Under the pieces are notes generated by a model. That model had not been told where the DNA came from. It did no database searches and was given only the letters and a program-made list of their open reading frames with translations. Shown here piece after piece: positions 38,165 through 47,190 of a stretch of 64,000 nucleotides of DNA. The first letter of the stretch is position 1; the number at the start of each line of letters is the position of its first letter. The DNA comes from Nemania diffusa (lineage: Eukaryota; Ascomycota; Sordariomycetes; Xylariales; Xylariaceae): the NCBI GenBank assembly GCA_038501195.1, contig JBBPUQ010000013.1, positions 143,235 through 207,234 of the forward strand, written 5' to 3'. Both the position numbers and the translations under genes were made by a program.

Positions 38165-38234
38165 AGGGTAAATAACTTAGTATAGTTTTAGGTTAATTCG
38201 TACTATTTTTTGTACTTTTAATAGTAATTTAAAT

Positions 38235-38582
38235 ATGATTAAAAATATAAAAGACGTAACACCTTTTAAATCTTAATTTAAAGCAAGTGAACTTAAAGCT
38301 ATTATCTTTAAATAAAATAAAAATAAAAGCGGAATTTATAGATGAACTAACTTAATTAATAATAAGAGTTATATAGGGTCTTCTGTAAAATTAAACAAAA
38401 GATTAGATTTTTACTATTCTTTAAATGTATATAGAATTACTTACCGAAGTTTTATAAAGAACGCTATACTTAAATATAAATTGTCTAAAGCTTATGATAT
38501 ACCAGAAAGTACTTTAATTAGGTACATAAAAACAGGAAAATTATATAAAGATAAATATAATTTTCGTAAAAACAGACCATAG
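38235..38582 (+). pseudogene. GIY-YIG endonuclease in cassette III, internally deleted
   Basis: Reads MIKNIKDVTPFKS, a TAA, then SELKAIIFK, another TAA, SGIYRWTNLINNKSYIGSSV and AILKYKLS, where it jumps straight to the C-terminal SKAYDIPESTLIRYIKTGKL. About 400-450 bases are missing compared with 18380 and 38772. The join lies at a shared TCTAA, suggesting a deletion by short-homology recombination. Confidence 0.8.
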
Positions 38583-38631
38583 TTTAATAGAAAAATACAT
38601 TGTTTGGGGCAACGTGATCCGAGTGCAAGTT
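38573..38631 (+). pseudogene. trnP (TGG) truncated at 3' end, between cassettes III and IV
   Basis: CAGACCATAGTTTAATAGAA matches the start of trnP at 43262. The anticodon loop TTTGGGG carries TGG, and CCGAGTGCAAG begins the T arm; then the acceptor 3' strand is missing and leader element L4 begins. Its start overlaps the stop of cassette III. Confidence 0.75.
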
Positions 38632-38633
38632 AA

Positions 38634-38711
38634 AAAAGTTGTAATTTAATAGGGAAAATGGATGGAATCTAGTGATTCTAGTTTATATGAGTTCAAACCT
38701 CATCAACTTTT
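38634..38711 (+). repeat. tRNA-like leader element L4, start of cassette IV
   Basis: AAAGTTG/CAACTTT acceptor-like stem, D-like arm ATTT-AATAGGGA-AAAT, a GAATC/GATTC arm with a four-base loop, T arm ATGAG-TTCAAAC-CTCAT. The best-folded of the five, but the middle arm cannot be a normal anticodon arm. Then the shared leader with GGTAATTCGTACTATTTTTG to the ATG. Confidence 0.72.
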
Positions 38712-38771
38712 AAGTAAATTATCTGGTATCTAGGTAATTCGTACTATTTTTGTACTTTATAATAAAAAAAA

Positions 38772-39752
38772 ATGTTTAAAAATATAAATAGCATAATACC
38801 TGTTAGATCTTATCTTAAAGTAAGTGAACTTAAAGTTATTATCTCAAAAGAAAATAAAAATAAATCTGGAATTTATAGATGAACTAACTTAATTAATAAT
38901 AAGAGTTATATAGGATCTTCTGTGAGATTAAACAGAAGATTTTCTCAATATTATTATTTAAATAAAATAATATTTAAAGATAGTAGTGTCATAGTGAACG
39001 CTATGCTAAAATATAGTTTATGTAATTTTAGTTTAGATATACTGGAATATTGTGAACCTGTCTTTTTATTAAAAAGAGAGCAATACTATCTAGATACTTT
39101 GAAGCCTGAATATAATATTTTAAAAATTGCGGGTTCATCACTGGGTTATAAACATAGAGAAGAAACTATAATAAAATTGAAAGAAATAGCTAAAAAAATA
39201 AATCGTACAGGTCTCAATAACCATATGTATGGTAAGCATCATTCGGAAGAATCTAAGCTTGAAATTAGTGCCAGTCTTAAAAAAACCTATAGAGTTGAAG
39301 GCCTTAATCGTTATCGATTAGGTAAGCAATTGTCAATAGAAACTCGAAAAAAAATATCAGAATCTTTAAAAAATAGTGGGTATAAAATGACACTTGAAAA
39401 TAAGAGAAGAATATCTTTAGTAAATTCGGGTTTTATCATAAAAGTTTATAGTAATTCAAATAAAATTTATGAGTTTCCTAGTATTAGAAAAACTGCAAGT
39501 CATTTTAAGGTTAGCACAAGTTTTTTACGATCTTATTTATATAATAATAAAGATTACAAAGGTTTTACTTTTACCTTTGAAATTAAAAATAATAGAGCAG
39601 GTATTTATGACTATAAAAATAAGTTAATTAAGGTATTTGACAACCCTCTACAAATATCAAAAGCTTACGATATACCTAAAACTACTTTATATAGATACAT
39701 GAAAACAGGTAAATTATATAAAAAGAAATATTATTTCCGTAAAATAGATTAA
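38772..39752 (+). CDS. GIY-YIG homing endonuclease with NUMOD motifs, cassette IV, intact (326 aa)
   Basis: Nuclease domain: SGIYRWTNLINNKSYIGSSV, MLKYSLCNFSLDILEYCEP, LKREQYYLDTLKPEYNI. Three NUMOD3-type repeats follow (GYKHREETIIKL, GKHHSEESKLEIS, GKQLSIETRKKIS), then two NUMOD1-like helix-turn-helix units (SIRKTASHFKVSTSFLRSYL and NPLQISKAYDIPKTTLYRYM). Open from ATG 38772 to TAA 39750-39752. It is free-standing, led by L4, and followed by a truncated trnP. This is the longest and cleanest member of the family here. Confidence 0.87.
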
Positions 39753-39757
39753 TTATT

Positions 39758-39818
39758 ATACGGACCATAATTTTATAGTAGAGTTCTTTGGAGGAAAGGT
39801 GTTCTGTTTCGCAGTGAG
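39758..39818 (+). pseudogene. trnP-like (TGG) remnant between cassettes IV and V
   Basis: CGGACCATAATTTTATAGTA matches the trnP start with changes. The loop TTTGGAG holds TGG, followed by a T-arm-like GTTCTGTTTCGCAGT. The 3' acceptor strand is missing. It starts five bases after the stop of the cassette IV gene. Confidence 0.62.
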
Positions 39819-39861
39819 TAAAAAATAATTAGTGATATAAAGTAATGTTTATCACTTAAAA

Positions 39862-39938
39862 AAAGTTGTAATTTAATAGAAAAAATGAACAGAATTTATA
39901 GATTCTAGTTTATATGAGTTTAAGCCTCATCAACTTTT
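39862..39938 (+). repeat. tRNA-like leader element L5, start of cassette V
   Basis: Close to L4: AAAGTTG/CAACTTT, ATTTAATAGAAAAAATG, AGAAT-TTATAG-ATTCT arm, ATGAGTTTAAGCCTCAT. The leader AAGTAAATTACTTAGTATTT, GGTAATTCGTACTATTTTTT runs to the ATG of ORF A. Confidence 0.72.
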
Positions 39939-39997
39939 TAAGTAAATTACTTAGTATTTAGGTAATTCGTACTATTTTTTATTATAATAATTTAAAT

Positions 39998-40351
39998 ATG
40001 TTGAATTTTTTAGAAGCAAACAATTTTATTTGGGTTAGAAGGGATTGCTGTTTTATAAATTTAGATTTATTTTTAGGGGCTGAAGATTTTAATATTAGTT
40101 TATTAGAATTTTTAGGTGAGCACTGTAAAGCAAAGAAAATAAGGGGTAGTGAATGTGATATATATTTATTAGAGTTTAATGATATTCTATTATCAGATGA
40201 AGATCTTACAGACATTTTTAAGGATGATCGTATAATTATACCTTTTTTATATCCATATGTAGATAATGCATTATCTTTTAATCATATATTTGAATTGTAT
40301 TTATATGTGTATAATATAAATTGTATTTATTTATGTATTAAAAAAATATAA
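39998..40351 (+). CDS. Cassette ORF A, copy 3 (unknown, 117 aa)
   Basis: MLNFLEANNFIWVRRDCCFI, GAEDFNISLLEFLGEHCKAK, CDIYLLEFNDILLSDEDL, PFLYPYVDNALSFNHIFELY, NINCIYLCIKKI. Very close to copy 1, with differences spread along the protein. It is the first gene of the most complete A-B-C-D set. Function unknown. Confidence 0.67.
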   Translation: MLNFLEANNFIWVRRDCCFINLDLFLGAEDFNISLLEFLGEHCKAKKIRGSECDIYLLEFNDILLSDEDLTDIFKDDRIIIPFLYPYVDNALSFNHIFELYLYVYNINCIYLCIKKI

Positions 40352-40473
40352 TTTAATGTTAAGGAATATACAAATATTAAGCAATAACGTGCCCCGAATT
40401 GTTTGAAAATAATGTTTCATTTTTTAAATTAGGAAATAACGTTTCATTTTATTTAATAAAAAAAAAAGAAAAA

Positions 40474-41677
40474 ATGTTTATGTTTAAAAAATTTTATAGG
40501 GTTTTTACTATCTTAATCTTAAAGTGGGTTGCATCGAAGCAGGGGAGAATCTTTAACAAGCGTAATCTTGTTAAGGTTTTAACTATTTTTATGGTTGGTT
40601 TTAGCTCTAGAATAATGGTTAACCATTATTTTGATCTTAATGTTTTTGCCGATTGTTTTAGCTTTATTTCTATTACTTATTACTTTTGAATGGCTACCTT
40701 TGTTGTTTTAGTTAATCATTTGGTTGAAGTTTTTGACTTCTCTCAATTTGTAGATTTTTTATCTTTTGATCTTATTAAACCTTTTATCGTAACGTGAGGA
40801 CAGTTCACTCATCATTTAAATAATTTTTTATTGCCTGCAATCTCCAAATGAATTGATTATTGATGAAAACCTACTTTATTTCAACCTGGTTACTGGAGAG
40901 GAGGTAAGAGGGTTGAAACTATTAAATTTAGTATGGATATTAATTCTCAAACTGGTTCAGGTTATTTTAATTCTACACGTAACAGTGCTGGTGTTCCATC
41001 CCATAATTTTTACGAGGTTGAATCTAATAGAGGTAATAGAGATTGAGTGCTATATGATACTAAAAGTAGCAATAGTTTTAATACACCTAGTACTATGACT
41101 CCACTTTTTCAATCACAAAATAATTTACCTCAGCAAAGCAGTAATTTACCTGAACAAGAATGAGCTATTTGAGCCCAAGTAGGCCCAGCCGTGGATAGTC
41201 AAACTGAAACTCGCAATCAATTAAGAAGTTCTAATTTACAATGTATTCCTCGTAATTCGAGGGATTCAAGTGTTTATAGCTATTACTAATGATACAACTC
41301 ATTCAACTAAAGAAATGAGCCGCCCTTATTCAGAAGGTACTTTGAGAGAGCATCAATTTAAATTGTCTAATTTAGATTATGTAAATAATCAACAACAGAT
41401 TATTCATAAAAAAATTCGTGAACTAGATATGTGCAGTCATTCTAGTCAGGCTAATCGTTTTTCTGTAAGTAGAGAGGATTTAAAAGATAAAGTAATAAAT
41501 AGAGCAAAAGAGAAATATAGCAAAATACATGAAGAAATAAGAGGACATAAGTCTGCTATAAATAATGATTTATCTAGGTTTTTTAGCTTAAATGGAAAGA
41601 GCTACGTAGAAGGAGGTGGCTGAAGAAAAGGTGGGAGAGATGTAGTTCGTTATTATGAATCTAAAGAGTATAAGTAA
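40474..41677 (+). CDS. Cassette ORF B, copy 3 (unknown membrane protein, one frameshift)
   Basis: Not recognised. N-terminal MFMFKKFYRVFTILILKWVA, then two or three membrane segments (VLTIFMVGFSSRIMV; FISITYYFWMATFVVLVNHL), a juxtamembrane WGQFTHHLNNFLLPAISKW, and a long hydrophilic tail rich in Asn, Ser and Gln (NSFNTPSTMTPLFQSQNNLP, PEQEWAIWAQVGPAVDSQTE). The first frame ends at TAA 41287-41289; comparison with copy 1 shows a two-base loss there, after which the protein continues DTTHSTKEMSRPYS to LSRFFSLNGKSYVEGGGWRK and ends at 41675-41677. TGA is Trp at eight or more places. About 400 residues if joined. Confidence 0.62.
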
Positions 41678-41818
41678 GAGGACGTGAATCTGCTGTACAA
41701 CTTAGATATCGGATTAATAGAGTTTTCATATAGCTGGAGATAGGTTAGTCTAGCCTTAAGGTTTTTATAAATCTAAAATTGTAATTCGAGATATTTTTTG
41801 TTTAATAATTAGTATACC

Positions 41819-42355
41819 ATGTTTTATATAGATAAGTATTTAGCTACCTTCATGAAAATATTTAATAAAGATAATTTAATCCATTATACTGTGATAATTT
41901 ATTGTTATATTGTTGCAGTGTTTTTATTTATTTTATGTTTGTATTTTTTTTTTTACATCTATGAACCTTCGGTAGAATTACAATTTTCGCACTATTATTT
42001 AGATACCAGTGTTTATAAGTTAAATCTTTGTATAAATAATTTCGATTATATTAGTTCACCTAGCGATAATTGGTATATCCGATTTGCCAATTTTTTAATT
42101 AATAGCGAGAGAGTTTACACGGTACCTAGAGATAATTATTTATTCTTAAATAATTATAATAACCACTTGTATACTTTCCCTGTCGCGAATAATAGGATTT
42201 CAGATCCATCGACTACTTTAAATCTATTAGATTTAAGGTTAAAATTAGAGGAAGAATGTAAATTAAGATTAAAAAGGGACTATCAAATGGAGTTAAAAGA
42301 ATATAGATTATCTCTTGTTAAGTACATAGAAGAAGGTTTAAAAGAGATATGTTAA
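41819..42355 (+). CDS. Cassette ORF C, copy 3 (unknown, 178 aa, one membrane segment)
   Basis: An N-terminal single membrane segment (VIIYCYIVAVFLFILCLYFF), a middle part YKLNLCINNFDYISSPSDNW, IRFANFLINSERVYTVPRDN, and a charged, probably coiled-coil end LDLRLKLEEECKLRLKRDYQ. Intact from ATG 41819 to TAA 42353-42355. The copy at 16988 is broken by a stop. Function unknown; the layout suggests a membrane-anchored protein with a helical tail. Confidence 0.65.
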   Translation: MFYIDKYLATFMKIFNKDNLIHYTVIIYCYIVAVFLFILCLYFFFYIYEPSVELQFSHYYLDTSVYKLNLCINNFDYISSPSDNWYIRFANFLINSERVYTVPRDNYLFLNNYNNHLYTFPVANNRISDPSTTLNLLDLRLKLEEECKLRLKRDYQMELKEYRLSLVKYIEEGLKEIC

Positions 42356-42519
42356 TACTGATAAGTAATAGATATAGAGGTAATATATTTATAGATATTT
42401 ATATCGCAAAGCGGTGGAGGGAGGGTAAAGATAATATAGAGAATTACGTCTCATTTTTTTTTTTAATTACATAAATACAAATACATGAAAAATAACAAAA
42501 GAAATTTAAATTTAATACT

Positions 42520-43209
42520 TAAACCGCCGAATCAATAATATTCCTAGGACTGCTTTAATTAATGGACTTGAAAGAGAGATAGTTTATAAACCATCTTTTA
42601 GAAAAGATGTATATAATATTAATGAATTTACATTTTCTATTGGCCCTACGGATACGCTCTTAGTAACCGCAGTAAATAAAAGCGCATTTATGACTAAGCT
42701 GAATGAACCTATAAACGCTATAGGGAAAATGATGGTATTTAGTAGCATCGAATTCTTTAAATTAGATGAATTATATCTTAATAATAATACATTTAGGATT
42801 TACTTCAACTGTAGTTTTGTCTATAAATCTACGGGAAGATTTAAAAGAAGAAGTCTTTCAAATAAAAGAAGGAATTTCAGTTACTTACGTTGAAATGGGT
42901 ATTCACTATTTTATAAAAATGTTGAATGAAAATCCCGCGCGTTTTTTTATTTTAAATAAGAAAACTTTATATATATTTAGAGATAGTACTTATTCAGATA
43001 TAAGTACTATATTAAGTTCTATAGGGTCGGAAGGTTTAAACCTAGTAAGAGGATCTAATCAAAAGTCTCATGTAATGAGTACATTAGAATTAAGATTTTT
43101 TTTCTATTTACTAGCTCTTAAGGGGGATAATTACAAATCTATTATGAAGTTAAATAGTTTTGATGTTTTACCTAAATTAAGATATTTACCATCCTATAGA
43201 ATTAAGTAA
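42520..43209 (+). CDS. Cassette ORF D, copy 3 (unknown, one frameshift)
   Basis: NRRINNIPRTALINGLEREI, NEFTFSIGPTDTLLVTAVNK, INAIGKMMVFSSIEFFKLDE, then a one-base insertion near 42790 compared with copy 1, after which HLGFTSTVVLSINLREDLKE runs open to SNQKSHVMSTLELRFFFYLL and FDVLPKLRYLPSYRIK, TAA 43207-43209. No clear ATG start in either copy. The end of this gene is what the trnV-GIY-YIG insertion disrupts in cassette I. Function unknown. Confidence 0.6.
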
Positions 43210-43261
43210 ATTCGGCAAATAATTTAAAGTATAAAAATTTATTTAATTAATTTTTATATAA

Positions 43262-43332
43262 CAGACCATAGTTTAACAGTAAAATTCGTTGTTAGGGGCA
43301 GCGGGTTCCGAGTGCAAATCTCGGTGGTCTGA
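43262..43332 (+). tRNA. trnP(agg): tRNA-Pro with anticodon AGG
   Basis: Acceptor CAGACCA/TGGTCTG perfect, anticodon arm CGTTG-TTAGGGG-CAGCG giving AGG, T arm CCGAG-TGCAAAT-CTCGG. Fungal mitochondrial tRNA-Pro normally has TGG, which is what the truncated neighbours carry. The place, just before rnl, is the usual one. Whether this or another copy elsewhere supplies proline is unknown. Confidence 0.8.
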
Positions 43333-43860
43333 AATTTAAATTCCTTCCTTGGGAGAAGGGGGTCCTTATTCGAATTCAAGTAGTCTGAAAATTAAATTCC
43401 TTCCTTGGGAGAAGGGGGTCCTTATTCGAATTCAGGTTATCTGACATTAATAATACCTTACCTACTAGTTTAGGTGATCTGAATAGAGTTAAGATTAAAG
43501 CTAAGGGGAGGAATCTTAGAGGTCTGATGTTTTTATGAAGCGCTTCTTTGGGAGAAGGGGGTCCTGATTCGACTTCAGGTTATTTGACATTAATAATACC
43601 ATATATATATAACAAGTAAGCCGGCAGGGGTGACCTTACATTAATAATACCCTACCTACTAGTTCAGGTGATCTGAATAGAGTTAAGATTAAAGCTAAGG
43701 GGGGAGTCTCAAGGGTCTGATCTTTAGGGTAGAAGAAAAAACGTGTGCGATTCACGTGGGTTCTAAGTGCAAGTCTTAGGAGTCTGATATTCTTGGGGAG
43801 AATAAAGCCCAAGTGCGAGTGCGAATCTTAGTGATCTGATCTGATACAGATTTAATATTA
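43333..43860. repeat. Array of trnP-derived fragments
   Basis: Repeated segments include CCTTCCTTGGGAGAAGGGGG (anticodon arm with TGG) at about 43342, 43398 and, diverged, 43548; the phrase TGACATTAATAATACC at about 43441 and 43585, and its end again at about 43640; GAATAGAGTTAAGATTAAAG at about 43480 and 43676. Ends such as GGTCTGA or GTAGTCTGA mimic the trnP acceptor strand. No complete tRNA is formed. It looks like the debris of repeated insertion and deletion at trnP. Confidence 0.7.
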
Positions 43861-43949
43861 TAAATATTGATACTAATTTCTAATAAAAAATTTATAGTGA
43901 TATAGTGTACTAGATATAGAAAAATGTTTATATATATAATATAAATAAG

Positions 43950-44340
43950 TATACAAAGAGACTATTAGGGATCCCTGGATATGTATTAAAGAGAAAATGG
44001 TGAGGAGCCTCTTACATTATCGTAAGGAAATTATGTATTTTACATATTGACTCTTAGATAAATTAAATAATAAACGAAGGCGAATTGAAATATCTTAGTA
44101 GCTTCAGGAAAATAAATCAAACGAGATTCTACAATTAGTGTGAATGAAAGTAGAGTAGCCTATATACCACTGAGTATATAAATAAGTAAAATGGATACAA
44201 ATCTGTTTAAATTTTAAGGGGAACCTTCCTCTAAGGCTAAATATAATACATAAGCGACAGTGAACTAGTACCGTGAGGGAATGTTGAATTAGTAGTTTTA
44301 TAAGCAGCTCGAGCTAAGGCAAGAGCGTACCTTTTGCATA
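43950..44340 (+). rRNA. rnl: Large-subunit rRNA, exon 1
   Basis: The 5' end is estimated. Recognisable blocks: GGAAAATAAATCAAACGAGA (E. coli GGAAAAGAAATCAACCGAGA), CCTCTAAGGCTAAATA, GTGAACTAGTACCGTGAGGG and GCGTACCTTTTGCATA. The gene has nine exons separated by eight introns; it forms the peptidyl transferase subunit of the mitoribosome. Confidence 0.9.
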
Positions 44341-45165
44341 TTGCGACAATGAAGTCGCTATTAACAATGGAGTGAGATACTCCCAGGATTGCTCTATCCT
44401 GACTCTATCCAGACATGCGTCCAAAGCAATTTGGAGGTCTGAAGCTCTGGAGAAAATGGCGCAAGCTTAGAGTAAATGTAGTCTATGGTAAACGTAAGTG
44501 AAGATATGGTTGAGGTTTCGTAAAAGGTGATCACGAGAGTGATATTGGATAAGGATGAAACGTCTATGCAGGGAAGTCAGAGCCTAAATAAAATCCACGG
44601 AGTATAGTATCTACCTAAGGACTAATATAAATTGTGTTAATAGCGGAACATGGTAAGCCCAACAGTTTCTCAATGAAATAATTTGCATATGCCAAATTTC
44701 ACTAACATTGAGAGGTCTGATATACAGGAAAAAGGACTAGTGATCCTCCTTAAATGATGGTAACGACTAGTGGGTATGAGAGAGGTCAAAAAGCGAACGC
44801 CTTATTGTAATGATAGGGATAGAATCATATGATTTATGTCGAAAGACAGCAGACTTGATCATCAGTGTCCTGACTTGATTATTAAAGTGAAACAAGACAA
44901 AATTATTCAGCCCGGGTTCAAATCTGTCTCACCGGCAGATAAGGAAACACAGCAGTACGATGCTTGCATCGCGAATAACTTGTTGAAGAGCAATAATATT
45001 CAGAAGGTGATTCTCACGAATCCCAGTATATTGAAACGACGAATCTCCAACACGAGGGATAGCAAAGTAGAAATACTGACAGGAGGCTCGAGCCGTATGC
45101 GTGGAAAGCGCGCACGTACGGTTCCGAGGGGGGAAAGGCTCGCGAGAGCCGGACCTACCCGGTAT
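44341..45165 (+). mobile_element. rnl intron 1: group II, no recognisable protein
   Basis: Starts TTGCGAC (consensus GUGCGAC), has domain V at about 45091-45124 (GAGCCGTATGCGTGG...CGTACGGTTC) and domain VI CTCGCGAGAGCC...CCTACC, ending at about 45165 (plus or minus two). 825 nt. A frame of 114 codons (44836-45180) overlaps domain V and is not believed. It sits between TTTTGCATA and GGGTCA, equivalent to E. coli TTGTATAATGGGTCAGC. Confidence 0.85.
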
Positions 45166-45605
45166 GGGTCACCAAGTTAACATTAGATGCGAGCAATTTG
45201 CGTAGTTAAACCGATGATCAAAAATGAAATAGTGTCTAAAGTTAGACCCGAAGCTAGGTGATCTTACTATAGTCAGGATTATAAAGTCCGAACGGGTTAT
45301 CGTAGCAAAGATATCCGAAGAACTATGGTAAGTATAGTGAAAGACAAAACTGACCTAGATAGCTGGTTTTCTGCGAAACCTATAATAGTAGGCAATTTAA
45401 GTAACATCTTCGCAGGTACAGAACTTAATCTCAGGCAAGATGTTACAAATTTTTTGATAAGTTGAATAAACTAGTTAAAAAATCAACATTTTACTTTGTA
45501 TATATCGGGGGGTCGTAGAGACTTTATCGGTGAGTATGTAGACTCGGAATGGCAAAGATGAATCTTGAATTATCAGACATAGAATGATAAGGTTGTATGT
45601 ACAGC
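45166..45605 (+). rRNA. rnl: Large-subunit rRNA, exon 2
   Basis: GGGTCACCAAGTTAACATTA, TTAGACCCGAAGCTAGGTGATCT, TGACCTAGATAGCTGGTTTTC (E. coli GGGAGATAGCTGGTTCTC) and TCGGAATGGCAAAGATG. The 3' edge is approximate. Confidence 0.88.
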
Positions 45606-47190
45606 CTTTTTGTAGAAGTGAACCTTCTGCTATAAACCATCAAATTGCGGGAACACCCTAAAGCAATCACAACCAAGTAGGAATAGTAATATGTATCCTA
45701 TGGCTCAGGTAATGACTCGAGGTATGGTAAAATCGTGATTGATTAATGATTAGTAATGGGTAATCCGCAGCCAAGCACCAAGTATTCTAAGGAATAGTGG
45801 TGTGCAGTTCATCGACTAAATGTTGGTTGGCGCAAGCTTAAGATATAGTCAAGCCTCATCCGAAAGGATGCAATGGCAATAAAGTAATTTTATTCTACAG
45901 ATATGTATAAATTTAAATAAGAAGCCGGCTTTTACAAAAGACTTAATACGACAGGCGACTATCTTTCGAAGGGTGACTGACTTATAAAGGCTGACACGAC
46001 ACCCTTTATAAGTAGTGTTAATAGGTTAAGGTACTGTAAAAGTAGATGTTTAACAGTTTGCTTCACTAGAAGCCGGACCTAGGAGAGATTCTATAAATCT
46101 GAGAGATGAGCTTGAATATTGTTTTTATTCATGACCCATGTTTGGAATGAGATGAACACTAAACTGTCTGGCATTAAAACATCCATTAATAAAAAGTCAC
46201 AAAAATTAATCTATTTCGTGCCCACAAGGCAATAAAAAATTATTCTAGTTATAATATAGCTGTAACTCCAATTAAATGTTATGAAAATGCATTGTTGAAT
46301 AAAAATATAATTCTTACTGAAAATAAGAATGAATCCGGTATTTATCGTTGAGTGAATACATTAAATAACAATACTTATGTAGGTAGTGGCTTAAATCTCT
46401 CAAAAAGAGTAGGAGATTACTACAAAAAAAGTGAATTAAATAGGAATCCTAGACCTATACATGCTGCTTTACTAAAATATGGATACGAAAATTTCAATTT
46501 AGAAATTTTAGAGTATTGCAAAGCAGATGAGCTACTTGTAAGGGAACAGTATTATTTGGATTTATTAATACCTGAGTATAATGTTTTAACACGTGCTTAT
46601 TCTTTGTTAGGTTTTAAACATAGCCCAGAAAATATTGCTAAGTTTAAACTAAAAAAGATTTCACAGGAACATAAAGATATTTTATCTTTAACTCATTTAG
46701 GTAAGGTTGTTAGTCAAGAAACTAAAGATAAATTATCTCTAGCTACAACCAATTATAAAAAAAATAATCCTCTTTCATCTGAAGCTTTAGCTAATATAAG
46801 AGCTAAAACTATGGCACGTGAAGGAGTATCTGTTTCAGTTTTAAATACTCAAACTGATGAAGTAATAAGTTTTTCAACTTTAACTGAAGCAGGTCAGTAT
46901 TTAGATGTAAAAAGACAAGCTATACGAAACGCAATTAATAGAGGGAGTCTTGTTAAAGGACTTTATCGCGTTTCAGAAGATAAGTAGGCAGTATATACAC
47001 TTAAATAAGTACAACTAAATTTATATAAAATTACTTTAGCTTCGATATTAAAGAAAAGAAGCCAGGAATATAAAGCATTAATAATGTATATTATAACCTG
47101 TTGTCTAAATGGATAGTTCATTTTTTGAACTGTTTAGGGAGAAGATCCTTGTTTAATTAGTACATAAACATGGATTTCTGTGTATGTCAA
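45606..47190 (+). mobile_element. rnl intron 2: group I with GIY-YIG gene
   Basis: Core at about 45635-45870: AAATTGCGGGAACACCC, AATCCGCAGCCAAGCACC, GTTCATCGACTAAATG, AAGATATAGTCAAGC. The 45900-46190 part is a hairpin-rich P9-like extension without a gene. Both boundaries are estimated from rRNA similarity; the exon resumes before AAAAGGGAAACAGCCC. Confidence 0.8.
46190..46987 (+). CDS. GIY-YIG homing endonuclease of rnl intron 2, intact
   Basis: ESGIYRWVNTLNNNTYVGSG, KRVGDYY, LLKYGYENFNLEILEYCKAD, REQYYLDLLIPEYNV, NUMOD3-type GKVVSQETKDKLS and a C-terminal NUMOD1-like TLTEAGQYLDVKRQAIRNAI. Stop TAG 46985-46987. The start is uncertain; the frame opens near 46190 without a convincing ATG before the nuclease domain. 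It belongs to the same broad family as the cassette genes and could be their source (inference). Confidence 0.84.

Noticed and set aside
44836..45180. Open frame of 114 codons in the first rnl group II intron
   Set aside because: It runs through domain V and domain VI, which are RNA structure, and has no recognisable protein motif.
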